Assembly (NCBI RefSeq): GCF_900091845.1
Contig: NZ_FMCI01000082.1
Location: 1-59,901, forward strand
Length of the DNA stretch: 59,901 nucleotides
Origin: Streptomyces sp. SolWspMP-5a-2
GTDB taxonomy: Bacteria > Actinomycetota > Actinomycetes > Streptomycetales > Streptomycetaceae
Direction: 5' to 3'
The notes below the pieces were generated by a model that was given only the letters and a program-made list of their open reading frames with translations, was not told where the DNA came from and searched no databases. This document shows, piece after piece, positions 25,875-35,461 of the stretch (positions are counted from its first letter, which is position 1; each line of letters begins with the position of its first letter). The translations under genes and the position numbers were made by a program.

Positions 25875-28219
25875 CCCTCCCCCGCTACCGCGATCCGGCC
25901 GCGCCGGTGCCCGACCGGGTGCGCGACCTGCTGGGCCGCATGACGCTCACGGAGAAGGTCGGGCAGGTCAACCAGCGCATGTACGGCTGGCACGCCTACG
26001 AGCGCGCGGCCGGGGGGCACCGGCTGACGGAGGCGTTCCGCGCGGAGGTCGCCGCCTTCGGCGGGATGGGCGCCCTGTACGGGCTCCAGCGGGCGGACGC
26101 CTGGTCCGGGGTCGGTTTCGCGGACGGCCTCGACGCCGTGGACGGCGCGGCGATGGCCGCCCGGGTGCAGCGGCACGTCAGGGAGACCACCCGGCTCGGC
26201 ATCCCGGTGCTGCTGGTCGAGGAGATGCCGCACGGCCACCAGGCCCTGGACGGCACGGTGCTGCCGGTGAACCTGTCGGTGGGGGCGACCTGGGACCCGG
26301 AGCTGTACGCGCAGGCGGCGGCCGCGGCGGGCGCCGAACTGCGCTCCCGGGGCGCGCACGTGGCCCTGGTCTCCGCGCTCGACCTGGTGCGCGACCCGCG
26401 GTGGGGCCGGGCCGAGGAGTGCTTCGGCGAAGACCCGTATCTGGCGGCCCGGTTGACGGAGGCGCTGGTCGAGGGGGCGCGGGAGGCCGGGGTCGGGGTG
26501 GTGCTCAAGCACTTCGCCGGTCAGGGCGCGACCGTAGGCGGGCGCAACAGCGCGGCGACCGAACTCGGCGCGCGCGAGCTGCACGAGATCCATCTGGTGG
26601 CGGCGCGGGCGGGGGTCGCGGCCGGGGCGAGCGGGGTGATGGCGGCCTACAACGAGTTCGACGGGCTGCCGTGCGTCGCCAGCCGGTACCTGCTGACGGA
26701 GGTGCTGCGGGAGCGGTGGGGGTTCGACGGCCTGGTGATGGCCGACGGCGGCGCGATCGACCGCCTGGTGCGGCTGACGGACGATCCGGTGACGGCCGGG
26801 GCGCTGGCCCTGGACGCCGGGTGCGACCTGAGCCTGTGGGACGCCTGCTTCCCGCGGCTGGCGGAGGCCGTGGAGCGCGGGCTGCTGTCCGAGGAGGCGC
26901 TGGACACGGCCGTCGCCCGGGTCCTGACGGCGAAGTTCCGCCTCGGCCTCTTCGACGAGGACCCGCCGGGGCCGGACCCCGACGGCGCGGGGGCGCGGGA
27001 CGCCGCTCCCGGCAGGGACCGGGGGCCGGACGCCCCGGAGGTCCCGTCCGTGGCCGCCCGCGCGTGGGACGCCGGGGACGTGGGTGAGCGGATCGCGCGG
27101 GCGTCGATCACCCTCCTCGCGCACGACGGCGCCGTCCTCCCGCTCTCGCCCTCGGCGGGCCGGATCGCGGTGATCGGTCCGAACGCCGACTCCGTGGAGC
27201 AGCAGATCGGCGACTACACCGCGCCCCAGCGGCCCGGCAGCGGTGTCACGGTCCTGCAGGGCGTGCGGGCGGCGGTCGCGCCGGGCACCGAGGTCGTCCA
27301 CGCGCGCGGCTGCGAGCTGGTCGGGGACGACCGGGGCGGGCTGCCCGAGGCGGTCGCGGCGGCGGCCGGCGCCTCGGTGGCGGTCCTGGTGCTGGGCGGG
27401 TCGAGCGCCAGGTCACGCACCACGGCTTTCGACGACAACGGCGCCGCCGTCGCCGGTTCCGGGGCGGCGCCCGGCATGACCTGCGGCGAGGGGGTCGACC
27501 TCGCGGACGTGTCGCTGCCCGCCGGGCAGCGGGCGCTGCTCGACGCGGTGGCGGCGACCGGGACGCCCGTCGTCGTGGTCCTGGTGCAGGGGCGGCCGCA
27601 CGCCCTGCCGGACCTGCGGGACCGGGCGGGCGCGGTGCTCAGCGCCTGGTACCCGGGGCCGCGCGGCGGGCGGGCGGTCGCCGACGTCCTCTTCGGCGTG
27701 CACGAGCCGCGCGGGCGGCTGCCGGTGTCGGTGCCCAGGTCGTCGGCCCAGCTGCCGGTCTTCCACAACGGCAAGGACCACCGCTACCGGGGGTACGTCG
27801 ACGAGAGCCACCAGCCGCGCCACGCCTTCGGGCACGGGCTGGCGTACACGGACGTGGAGTACGGGACGCCGCGCCTGTCGGCGTCCCGGGTGGCGGCCGA
27901 CGCGCCGGACCTGACGTGCCGGGTCGCCGTCCGCAACACCGGGGACCGGGCGGCCGTCGAGACGGTCCAGCTCTATCTGCGGCGGCTCTCGGGCGGTTCG
28001 TCCTGGCCCAGGGTTCGGGAACTGCGCGGGTTCGTGCGGCTGTCGCTCGCGCCGGGCGAGCGGGCGGAGGCGGTGTTCGCGGTCGGCCGGGACACCCTGT
28101 CCTCGCTGGACCGGGACCTGGCCTGGGTGGTGGAACCGGGGACGGTGGCGCTGGGGACGGGACCGGCGTCGGACCGGACCCTGGAGGCACGGCTCGACAT
28201 CACCGCGCCGTCCCGCTGA
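25871..28219 (+). CDS. GH3 family beta-glycosidase
   Basis: 782 residues from ATG 25871 (ATGA overlap with the GH5 gene). Domains in order: GH3 barrel with VLKHFAGQG, GEDPYLAARL and the nucleophile region GLVMADGGAID (D292, replacing the common SDW/SDY context), an alpha/beta sandwich (RIAVIGPNADS), and a C-terminal fibronectin III-like domain (AVRNTGDRAAVETVQLYL). No signal peptide, so a cytoplasmic enzyme that trims imported beta-linked sugars from the non-reducing end. An acidic, glycine-rich insert at about 373-400 separates the first two domains. Confidence 0.92.
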   Translation: MTLPRYRDPAAPVPDRVRDLLGRMTLTEKVGQVNQRMYGWHAYERAAGGHRLTEAFRAEVAAFGGMGALYGLQRADAWSGVGFADGLDAVDGAAMAARVQRHVRETTRLGIPVLLVEEMPHGHQALDGTVLPVNLSVGATWDPELYAQAAAAAGAELRSRGAHVALVSALDLVRDPRWGRAEECFGEDPYLAARLTEALVEGAREAGVGVVLKHFAGQGATVGGRNSAATELGARELHEIHLVAARAGVAAGASGVMAAYNEFDGLPCVASRYLLTEVLRERWGFDGLVMADGGAIDRLVRLTDDPVTAGALALDAGCDLSLWDACFPRLAEAVERGLLSEEALDTAVARVLTAKFRLGLFDEDPPGPDPDGAGARDAAPGRDRGPDAPEVPSVAARAWDAGDVGERIARASITLLAHDGAVLPLSPSAGRIAVIGPNADSVEQQIGDYTAPQRPGSGVTVLQGVRAAVAPGTEVVHARGCELVGDDRGGLPEAVAAAAGASVAVLVLGGSSARSRTTAFDDNGAAVAGSGAAPGMTCGEGVDLADVSLPAGQRALLDAVAATGTPVVVVLVQGRPHALPDLRDRAGAVLSAWYPGPRGGRAVADVLFGVHEPRGRLPVSVPRSSAQLPVFHNGKDHRYRGYVDESHQPRHAFGHGLAYTDVEYGTPRLSASRVAADAPDLTCRVAVRNTGDRAAVETVQLYLRRLSGGSSWPRVRELRGFVRLSLAPGERAEAVFAVGRDTLSSLDRDLAWVVEPGTVALGTGPASDRTLEARLDITAPSR

Positions 28220-28240
28220 CCCGCGCGGCCGCCGCCGGGG

Positions 28241-28912
28241 TCACCCACCGGGCGGCAGGCTCACCGGGCGGTGCACGACGAGGCTCTCCACCGTGTAGGA
28301 CAGCTCGGTGGTCGCGGCGTCGGGGTGCGGGTGGTAACGACCGGCGGAGACCGAGAGGTTGACGATCAGGGACGCGTACCAGCCGACCCCGACGCCGCGG
28401 TTGTCGGAGAAGACCCGCTTGCCGTTCAGCGACCAGACGACGCTGCGTCTGCCGAACGTCACGCTCAGGTCGACGAGGCCCCCGGGGCCGACGGCGTCGC
28501 TGCGCAGGTCGCGTCCGGCCCGGCGCACGTGGTTGCTGAACTCCAGCAGGTGGGGGTTGTCCGGGTGGTACTCGAAGACGTCCACCTCGTTGCCGCCGTC
28601 GCGCCAGGTCCAGATGGCGGGCCAGGCGCCCACCCCGACGGGCAGCCGCACCCGGGCGTCGAGCCGGTCCCCGGTGCGGACGGCGAAGCCCTCGGCGCTG
28701 CCCTCGGTGGTGAGCAGCCCGGTGTCCCAGAGGCCGTCGGTCCTGCGGGTGGCGCGGAACGTGCCGGTGCGGGAGTGCGCGGGGTCGGCGGTGAGGTGGT
28801 CGAGTTTGTCGTCGCCCGGGTTGGTGGGGCCGCCGCCCGGATAGGCCCAGGAGCGGCCCGCGACCCACTGGGACTCGGACGCGAAATCTGCGGTGAAGAC
28901 GACGTCGGTCAC
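28241..28912 (-). CDS. GH16-like beta-glucanase family protein
   Basis: 223 residues from GTG 28912, with AAGGAG 7 bases upstream. The family signature ExDxxE is intact (E109, D111, E114 in NEVDVFEYHP), so it is probably an active beta-1,3/1,4-glucanase or related enzyme. No signal peptide is visible, which is unusual because most GH16 enzymes are secreted. It faces the GH3 gene tail-to-tail with a 21-base gap and is not in the uptake operon. Confidence 0.82.
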   Translation of the reverse strand: MTDVVFTADFASESQWVAGRSWAYPGGGPTNPGDDKLDHLTADPAHSRTGTFRATRRTDGLWDTGLLTTEGSAEGFAVRTGDRLDARVRLPVGVGAWPAIWTWRDGGNEVDVFEYHPDNPHLLEFSNHVRRAGRDLRSDAVGPGGLVDLSVTFGRRSVVWSLNGKRVFSDNRGVGVGWYASLIVNLSVSAGRYHPHPDAATTELSYTVESLVVHRPVSLPPGG

Positions 28913-29082
28913 GCGCGGGCTCCTTCGAGGCCGGAAAAGTCAGCGGATGCCCGGCTTCTCCCCCGCGTCGTGCCCGCCATGCGGGGCGCGGCGGCCCCTT
29001 CGGCGTGTTTCACCCGGGCGAGTGAAGGAGACCCGCCCGGGACGGCCCGGCGACCCCGCGCGCGGGCCGTCGTCCGGCGCGC

Positions 29083-29400
29083 TCAGGCCCCGCTGTCGAT
29101 GCCTGTGATCACCGCCGGTCCCAGCGGCGCGCTCCCGTCGTCGAGCCCGACGGCGGCCAGCGCGGACTCGGCGAGCCTGCGGGCCTCCCGCTCGGCCTCG
29201 GGGCCGGTGTCGGCGTCGACGGTGAGACGGACGGTGAACGTACCGTCGTCGTTCACGCTGAGGATGTCGAGGTCCTCCTCGCTCCCGATCTGCGTGTGGT
29301 GCGGGTCCGCCGGGCGCAACGCCCGGGTCAGCTCCGCCCGCGTCGCCGGTCCTGCGGCGCGGGTGAACGTGCCCGGCACCGAGATGACGTACGTCGTCAT
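29083..29400 (-). CDS. small protein, unknown
   Basis: 105 residues from ATG 29400, with GGGAGG 6 bases upstream; a longer frame to 29466 lacks support. The sequence alternates beta-type strands (MTTYVISVPGTF, GTFTVRLTVDAD) with a helix (EAEREARRLAESALAAVGL), suggesting a compact alpha/beta fold. No known family was recognised. The gene stands alone between other small genes. Confidence 0.65.
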   Translation of the reverse strand: MTTYVISVPGTFTRAAGPATRAELTRALRPADPHHTQIGSEEDLDILSVNDDGTFTVRLTVDADTGPEAEREARRLAESALAAVGLDDGSAPLGPAVITGIDSGA

Positions 29401-29484
29401 GGCAATCCTCCCTGGTCGCTCTACGCCTACCCCGGTCGGGCCACAAGATCCCGGGCCCGTCCGCACCCGGCCGGAAGGGCCGGG

Positions 29485-29727
29485 TCAGGTCCGTTCGGGC
29501 TGCACGCGGACGGGGACGTCGGCCCTGCGGTGGGCGCCCGCCTCCCAGAGGCACCAGGTCGACCAGAGCAGCAGCACGAGGAAGACGGCGAGCAGACCGA
29601 GCAGCAGCAGGGTCTGCCGGGCCGTGCCGTCGCCCCTGGCCATGGTGAGCAGCAGACAGAAGGTCCAGGTGACCGCTCCGCCCGCATAGAGGGTCCTGAG
29701 CCGTCGCAACTGCCTAGTCGAAGCCAT
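29485..29727 (-). CDS. small two-helix membrane protein, unknown
   Basis: 80 residues from ATG 29727, with GGAAGGA 6 bases upstream. A positively charged start (MASTRQLRRLRT) is followed by two hydrophobic helices joined by ARGDGTARQ, and a charged tail. This fits a bitopic inner-membrane protein with both ends in the cytoplasm. No family assigned. Confidence 0.65.
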   Translation of the reverse strand: MASTRQLRRLRTLYAGGAVTWTFCLLLTMARGDGTARQTLLLLGLLAVFLVLLLWSTWCLWEAGAHRRADVPVRVQPERT

Positions 29728-29881
29728 CGTCGTCCTTCCGGTTCCGCCCGTCACGCGATGCCCACCCCGTACCCCCGGCGGACGACTTCACCGCGCGCTC
29801 ACGGTCCGATTTTCACTCCGGAGAAGATCACATCGCGAGACACCGTTGCATCATGCACCTGACCAGGCGTTGTCTCGCACG

Positions 29882-30844
29882 GTGAGAACCGAAGAACCCG
29901 TACACGTCAGCAACGACGACGGCGTCCGCGACCGCGCGGCGCGTCGTGCCGTCACCGTCTTCCCGATCCTCGTCCTCGCGGCGGGCGCCCTGGGCCTGCT
30001 GCTGCCCGGCGGCTTCACCGGCTGGGGCGGGGCCGTGCCGTACCTGCTGGGGGTGGTGATGTTCTGCATGGGCGTCACCATGACGCCGCAGGACTTCCGC
30101 GGGGTCGCGCGCCGGCCGTGGGCGGTGGCGCTCGGCCTGGGCGCGCACTACGTGATCATGCCGGGCCTCGGCTGGGCCATCGCGCACCTGCTGCAGCTCC
30201 CGCCGCAGCTCGCCGCGGGCGTGATCCTGGTCGGCTGCGCCCCCAGCGGCACCGCCTCCAACGTGGTGACCTACCTGGCCCGCGGCGACGTGGCGCTGTC
30301 GGTCTCCGTGGCGACCGTCTCCACCCTGGCCGCCCCGCTGGTCACCCCGCCGCTGACGCTGCTGCTGGCCGGTGCCTATCTGCCGGTCGACGCCGGTTCC
30401 ATGGTCACCGACATCCTGAAGACGGTGCTGCTGCCGGTGCTCGCGGGCCTGGCCGTGCGCCTGCTGGCGGGCCGCTGGGTGGAGCGCGCCCTGCCCGCGC
30501 TGCCGTGGCTCTCGGCCGTGACCATCGGGGTGATCGTGACGGTGGTCGTGGCGGGCAGCGCGGACGCCATCAAGTCCGCCGCCCTGCTGGTGCTCGTCGC
30601 CGTGGTGCTGCACAACGGACTCGGTCTGGCGCTCGGGTACGGCGCCGGGCGGCTGGCTGGGCTGGGCGAGCCGGGCAGCCGGGCGATGTCCTTCGAGGTC
30701 GGCATGCAGAACTCCGGGCTCGCCGCGTCGCTGGCCGCCGCCCACTTCAGCCCGCTGGCGGCGCTGCCCGCCGCGGTCTTCTCCGTCTGGCACAACGTCT
30801 CCGGGGCGCTGGCGGCGGCCTGGCTGTCGCGGCGCGGCCGCTGA
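29882..30844 (+). CDS. bile acid:sodium symporter (BASS) family transporter
   Basis: 320 residues if started at GTG 29882; TTG 29846 is an alternative in the same frame, and neither has a clear ribosome site. Ten hydrophobic segments, with family motifs GCAPSGTASNVVTYLARGD and EVGMQNSGLAASLAA, where the broken helices bind Na+ and substrate. Bacterial BASS members move pantoate and other organic acids; the cargo here is unknown. The bacterioferritin gene follows 101 bases downstream. Confidence 0.88.
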   Translation: MRTEEPVHVSNDDGVRDRAARRAVTVFPILVLAAGALGLLLPGGFTGWGGAVPYLLGVVMFCMGVTMTPQDFRGVARRPWAVALGLGAHYVIMPGLGWAIAHLLQLPPQLAAGVILVGCAPSGTASNVVTYLARGDVALSVSVATVSTLAAPLVTPPLTLLLAGAYLPVDAGSMVTDILKTVLLPVLAGLAVRLLAGRWVERALPALPWLSAVTIGVIVTVVVAGSADAIKSAALLVLVAVVLHNGLGLALGYGAGRLAGLGEPGSRAMSFEVGMQNSGLAASLAAAHFSPLAALPAAVFSVWHNVSGALAAAWLSRRGR

Positions 30845-30945
30845 GGGGTCCGTTCGGTCCGGGGCGCGGCGTGTCAGCGTCCCGGCGTCCGGGAGGTGCC
30901 GCACAGTTTCGGCTGTACACGAAGGCACTCACGTCTGGAGTCCGA

Positions 30946-31479
30946 GTGGAGAACAAGTTCGAGATCGACGTCACGAAAATCCGGAACGACGCCCGCGCGC
31001 ACATGGACGAGGGGCCGGTGACGAAGACGTACGGCGCCGACCGTGAGCGTCTGATCGAGGTGCTGAACCAGGTCGTCGCCACCGAGATCGTCTGTTATCT
31101 GCGGTATTCGCAGCACGCGATCGCGGCCACCGGTATCGACCGCGCCCAGGTGGCGGCCGAATTCACCGAGCACGCCACGCAGGAAATGCAGCACGGCCTG
31201 TGGGCGGCGGAGCGCGTGAGCCAGCTCGGCGGCAAGCCGGACTTCGATCCGACGACGCTGAAGGAGCGTTCGCACACCGAATACGTCACCACCGACGAGA
31301 CGGACCTGAAGCGCATGCTCCAGGAGAACCTGATCGCCGAGCGGATCGTCATCACGACGTACCAGGAGATGATCCGCTGGATCGGCGAGAGCGACCCGAC
31401 CACGCGGCGGATGCTGGAGCGGATCCTGGAGGAGGAGGAAGAGCACGCGGACGATCTGAGCGACCTGCTCGGCATCTGA
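30946..31479 (+). CDS. bfr: bacterioferritin
   Basis: 177 residues from GTG 30946, with TGGAG 5 bases upstream. A four-helix ferritin fold with all ferroxidase ligands in place: ATEIV, QEMQH (Glu and His), LIAERI, and the C-terminal EEEEH. The methionine in EMQH sits at the heme-binding position of bacterioferritins. About 15 residues longer than the usual 158-162, mostly a distinctive N-terminal extension (MENKFEIDVTKIRNDARAHM). It stores iron as ferric mineral and limits Fenton chemistry. Confidence 0.88.
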   Translation: MENKFEIDVTKIRNDARAHMDEGPVTKTYGADRERLIEVLNQVVATEIVCYLRYSQHAIAATGIDRAQVAAEFTEHATQEMQHGLWAAERVSQLGGKPDFDPTTLKERSHTEYVTTDETDLKRMLQENLIAERIVITTYQEMIRWIGESDPTTRRMLERILEEEEEHADDLSDLLGI

Positions 31480-31808
31480 CCCGGCGCCTCCGACCGGCCC
31501 CGTCCGCGGGGCGCGGTGCGGCCCGGCGCCCCGGCGGCCGGACGGGATCCGACGTGCGGGCGCCGGGCGGCGGAACCGCCCGGCCCGTCCCGGCTCCGCC
31601 CGGCGACACGGCCCGCTCCGGCACGCCACGGCTCCGATACATACCGAACACCCGGCGATTATCGCATCAATATGAGAGTTAATTCCTTTGGGGTAAGGAA
31701 TGGTGTGTGCCGCAGGCATCCACTACGCTCACATGAGAACGATGACGAACCGCTCACCCCGCCCCCGGCGGTCACGGAGCGGTCGGCGGGAATTCGAAGG
31801 TGTGCCTG
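31480..31808. promoter_or_regulatory. intergenic region with candidate operator upstream of the P450-ACP cluster
   Basis: No gene is supported. The second half (about 31640-31710) is clearly AT-richer than its surroundings and contains the inverted repeat ATTCCTT (31682-31688) / AAGGAAT (31695-31701) with a 6-base spacer, and a TACGCT -10-like hexamer near 31726. It probably carries the main promoter and operator of the biosynthetic operon that begins at 31809. Confidence 0.45.
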
Positions 31809-33029
31809 GTGGATGCCGATTCCATTCTCTTATCGATTTTCTCAGCCGAAGGCAGGGAAAACCCCTACCCGCTGCTCGCCGAACTCCGTGAAATGGACGC
31901 GGCGCATCACAGCGAGGAATTCGGCACCCGCTTCCTGACACGATTCGCGGACTGCCAGGACGCCCTGTCCGAACCCGGTCTCCAGGTCCCCGACCGCGCC
32001 TGGTGCGCCCGTGAGCTGACGCGCTGGAGCGACCATCCGGCCGCCGACTTCTTCTACTCCTCGATGCTCGCCACCAACGGCCCCGACCACGAGCGGCTGC
32101 GCCGGCCGGTGGCGCGGACGTTCACCGCCCGCCGGGTGGCCGCGCTGCGCGCGCAGGTGGAGGCGGTCGCCGACGAACTGGTGGACCGGTTCGCGGAGGC
32201 CGCGTCCGGCGGCGGCCCGGCGAACTTCCAGGACCTGGTGGGACAGCCCCTGCCGGTCGCCGTGGTCGGGCGGCTCATCGGTGTCCCCGACACCGAACGC
32301 GACCACCTCGCCGAGCTGGGCCGGGGCGCCACCCGGCTGCTGGAGCCGGTCCGCACCCCGGAGGACTGGGCGGCCGCCGACCGGGCCGTGGTGGCGCTGC
32401 GGGAGTACTTCGCCGACGTGCTGCGCCAGCGGCGCGCCCGGCCCCGCGACGACCTCGCCTCGGCCCTGCTCGACCAGCGGGGACCGGATCAACGTCCGCT
32501 GACCGAGCGGGAGTTGGTGGACATCCTGCTGCTGGTGTTCGTGGCCGGATTCGAGACCACCGCCGGACTCCTCGGTCTCGCGGTGTTCGCGCTGCTCACC
32601 CACCCCGACCAGCTCGCCCTGGTCCGCGCCGACCCCGCGCTGCGGCCCGCCGCCGTCGAGGAGGCGCTGCGCTGGGACGCGCCGGTGATGATGACCGAGC
32701 GGGTCGCCGCCCGCCCGCTGGAGATCGCCGGCACCAGGCTGCCCGCCGGGGCCAGTGTGACGACGGTGCTCGCCGCGGCCAACCGCGACCCCCGGCGCCA
32801 CCCCGACCCGGACGCGTTCCGGGTCGGCAGGACCGGGACCAAGGTGCTCAGCTTCAGCGCGGGCGCCCACCACTGCCTCGGCGCCGCCCTCGCCCGGCTG
32901 GAGGGCGCCGCGCTCATCGGCCGCCTCTTCGACCGGTTCCCCGCCCTCTCGCTGGCCGGGGAACCGGTGCGGCGGGACTCGGTCGCGCTGCGCTCCTTCG
33001 ACGACCTCCCGCTGGCCGCCGCCGGATAG
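31809..33029 (+). CDS. cytochrome P450 of the acyl-amine cluster
   Basis: 406 residues from GTG 31809, chosen because GAAGG lies 9 bases upstream; GTG 31800 has no room for a ribosome site. Motifs: I-helix AGFETTAG, K-helix EEALR, and heme loop SFSAGAHHCLGAALARLE. It resembles CYP107-like secondary-metabolite oxidases. First gene of a run of eight same-strand genes, so probably a late hydroxylase or epoxidase of the cluster product. Confidence 0.93.
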   Translation: MDADSILLSIFSAEGRENPYPLLAELREMDAAHHSEEFGTRFLTRFADCQDALSEPGLQVPDRAWCARELTRWSDHPAADFFYSSMLATNGPDHERLRRPVARTFTARRVAALRAQVEAVADELVDRFAEAASGGGPANFQDLVGQPLPVAVVGRLIGVPDTERDHLAELGRGATRLLEPVRTPEDWAAADRAVVALREYFADVLRQRRARPRDDLASALLDQRGPDQRPLTERELVDILLLVFVAGFETTAGLLGLAVFALLTHPDQLALVRADPALRPAAVEEALRWDAPVMMTERVAARPLEIAGTRLPAGASVTTVLAAANRDPRRHPDPDAFRVGRTGTKVLSFSAGAHHCLGAALARLEGAALIGRLFDRFPALSLAGEPVRRDSVALRSFDDLPLAAAG

Positions 33030-33087
33030 GCGGCGCGGCGCCCGTCGTCCCCCTCCCGCTCTGCCGCACCCCCGAAGGGCTCCCCCC

Positions 33088-34215
33088 GTGAACTTCCTGC
33101 ACCTCGAACGCGCGACCCTCGACTCCTTCCTGCCCGGACTCGACGAGACGCTCGCCCGCCGTCCCCTGACCGAGCTGGAGAGCGCGCCGAGCCCGGCGAT
33201 CGACGCGTTCCGGGAGGCCGGCGGGCCGGGGCTGCTGGTGCCCGCCCAGAACGCGGGTTCGGGTCTGACGCCGTTGCAGGCCGTGCGGGTGCAGCGGGCC
33301 GTCGGCGCGCGCTGCCCGTCCCTCGCGGTGGCCACCACCATGCACCACTTCTCGGTGGCCGGTCTGGTGGAGGCCGCCAAGTACGGCACCGGCGTCGAGG
33401 GCCTGCTCCTGGAGGCGGTCGCCACCGACCGGCTGCTGCTCGCCTCCGGGTTCGCCGAGGGCCGCACCGGACAGAACATCCTGCGCCCGCACATCACCGC
33501 CGAGCGGCGAGGCGAGCGCATCCTCCTCAACGGCAGCAAGATGCCGTGCAGCCTCTCCCGCTCGATGGACCTGCTGACCGCGTCCGTCACGATGAAGGAC
33601 GACGACGGGGTGGACCGCCTCGCCGTCGCGCTCGTCCCCGCGGAGTCCCCCGGCATCGAGGTCAGGCCGTTCTGGCGCAACCCGATCCTGGCCGGGGCCG
33701 AGAGCGACGAGGTGGTCCTCACCGACGTCGAGGTCGACCCGGAGATGGTGGTGCTGACCGACGTCACCGCCGACGCCGTGCCCGACTCCCTGAACGTGGC
33801 CGGGTTCCTCTGGTTCGAACTGCTGCTGACGGCGGCCTATCTGGGCGTCGCCAGCGCCCTCGTCGAACGGGTCCTGGAACGGCCGGGGGCCGCCGACGAC
33901 CCGACCCCGTACCTGGTGGGGGTGGACGGCGCGATGCTCGCCGTCGAGGCGGTGGCGCGGGCGATGGACGACGAGGAGTGGGGCGACGCGCTGCTGGTGC
34001 GGGCGCTGACCGCCCGGTACGCCGCCCAGGACGCCATCGCCGAGACGACCCGGGTCTGCCTCGCGGCCCTCGGCGGCATGGCGTTCATCGGCTCCCCCGA
34101 CGGCTCCTACCTGGCGGCCGCCGCCGTCGGCCTCACCTTCCACCCGCCGTCCCGCGCGCGGATGGCCCGCCCGCTGCGCGACTGGCTCGACGGCCGTCCG
34201 CTGCGCATCGGCTGA
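33088..34215 (+). CDS. acyl-CoA (or acyl-ACP) dehydrogenase
   Basis: 375 residues from GTG 33088, with GAAGGG 8 bases upstream. Flavin-dependent dehydrogenase fold: N-terminal helical domain, beta domain around LLLASGFAEGR...GERILLNGSKMPCS, and C-terminal helices with GGMAFIGSPDGSYLAAAA. It should introduce an alpha,beta double bond into a thioester-bound acyl chain. Next to an ACP and ketosynthase, the substrate may be carrier-bound, as in tambjamine-type pathways (analogy). Confidence 0.88.
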   Translation: MNFLHLERATLDSFLPGLDETLARRPLTELESAPSPAIDAFREAGGPGLLVPAQNAGSGLTPLQAVRVQRAVGARCPSLAVATTMHHFSVAGLVEAAKYGTGVEGLLLEAVATDRLLLASGFAEGRTGQNILRPHITAERRGERILLNGSKMPCSLSRSMDLLTASVTMKDDDGVDRLAVALVPAESPGIEVRPFWRNPILAGAESDEVVLTDVEVDPEMVVLTDVTADAVPDSLNVAGFLWFELLLTAAYLGVASALVERVLERPGAADDPTPYLVGVDGAMLAVEAVARAMDDEEWGDALLVRALTARYAAQDAIAETTRVCLAALGGMAFIGSPDGSYLAAAAVGLTFHPPSRARMARPLRDWLDGRPLRIG

Positions 34216-34260
34216 CCGCTCCCCCGCCCGCACCCGAACCCCGACAAGGAGGTGATCCCG

Positions 34261-35457
34261 ATGGACCGGGCCACCGGCCGCCCCGGCTACCGCGTCGAGA
34301 TCCTTCCCGGCGCCGACGCGCTGCCCCGCGAGGAGTGGGAGCGCCTCGCGCCCGCCGACGACCCGATGTGGTCGCGGGGGGTCTTCACCGCCCTGGAGCA
34401 CTCCTCCGTCGGCCCCGACGGCTACGCCTGCCTGGTGGTGCGCCGAGACGGCGAGACGGTGGCCGCGCTGCCGCTCTGCCTCTTCCGCGGGCTGCGCCTC
34501 GACGACGTCGTCGGCCCCCGCGAACGCCGTCTCCTCGCCCCGGTGCGGGCCCTCGCGCCACGGCTGCTGCGGGTGCCCATGCTGATCTGCGGCCATCTGC
34601 TCGGCCAGGGCCACGTCCTCGCCCCCGGACCCCTGGACGACCGGGCGGCCCGGCTGCTGGTGCGCGGGGTGCTCGGCTTCGCCCGGCGCGAGGGGCTCGG
34701 CACGGTCGTCCTCAAGGACTTCGCCGCCGCCGATCTCACCCCGCTGCGCCCGGCGCTCACCCGGGCCGGGTTCTTCCTCGCCCCCGGCCTGCCCGACACC
34801 GAACTGCGCCTGGGACACGCCTCGTTCGAGGACTGGGTGGCCGCGCTGCCCGCCAAGCCGCGCCGCAACGTCCGCAGCAAGCTCCGCAAGTTCCACGCCC
34901 GGCCAGGACTGCGGGTGGAGGTCCTGGACGACTTCGCGCACCTGCTCCCCGAGGTCCTCGCGCTCTACCGGCAGGTGATGGCGCGCGCCGACCAGACCCT
35001 GGACGTCCTCGACCACGACTTCCTGGCCGCCCTGCACGCCGCTCGCGAGCCGCGGCGCAGGCTCGTCGCCTGCTTCGAGGAGGACCGGCTGGTCGCCTTC
35101 CTGCTCTGCCTGTTCCGCGGGTCGGGGGCCGTCGGCGCGCGGATCGGCCTCGACTACCGGCTCGCCCACGACGCCCGGCTCTACCACGTCGTCCACTACG
35201 AGGCGATCAGGCTGGCGATCGAGAGCGGCTGCGCGCACATCCGCTTCGCGCAGACCGCCTACGAGCCCAAGCGCGAACTCGGCTGCTCCCTCGTCGAGCA
35301 GCGGCACGCGATGACCCACGTACGGCCGCTGAACCGGGCCGTGCTGCGGCAGGTCCTGCCGCGCGCCCTGGCCGCCTCGGTCGCCGACGCCCTGCGCCCG
35401 CACCGCACCCCGGACGCCGACCGCGCCCGGACAGCCCACCCGCACGGAGAAAGGTGA
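34261..35457 (+). CDS. GNAT-like N-acyltransferase (BioF2/FemAB-type)
   Basis: 398 residues from ATG 34261, with AAGGAGG 8 bases upstream. Double-GNAT architecture: an N-terminal domain around VVRRDGETVAALPL and a C-terminal Acetyltransf_6-like domain with AALPAKPRRNVRSKLRKF and LDYRLAHDARLYHVVHYEAI. Such proteins transfer acyl or aminoacyl groups to amines. In this operon it could cap the amine made by the adjacent aminotransferase. It overlaps nothing; the next gene begins 4 bases later. Confidence 0.75.
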   Translation: MDRATGRPGYRVEILPGADALPREEWERLAPADDPMWSRGVFTALEHSSVGPDGYACLVVRRDGETVAALPLCLFRGLRLDDVVGPRERRLLAPVRALAPRLLRVPMLICGHLLGQGHVLAPGPLDDRAARLLVRGVLGFARREGLGTVVLKDFAAADLTPLRPALTRAGFFLAPGLPDTELRLGHASFEDWVAALPAKPRRNVRSKLRKFHARPGLRVEVLDDFAHLLPEVLALYRQVMARADQTLDVLDHDFLAALHAAREPRRRLVACFEEDRLVAFLLCLFRGSGAVGARIGLDYRLAHDARLYHVVHYEAIRLAIESGCAHIRFAQTAYEPKRELGCSLVEQRHAMTHVRPLNRAVLRQVLPRALAASVADALRPHRTPDADRARTAHPHGER

Positions 35458-35461
35458 CCCC

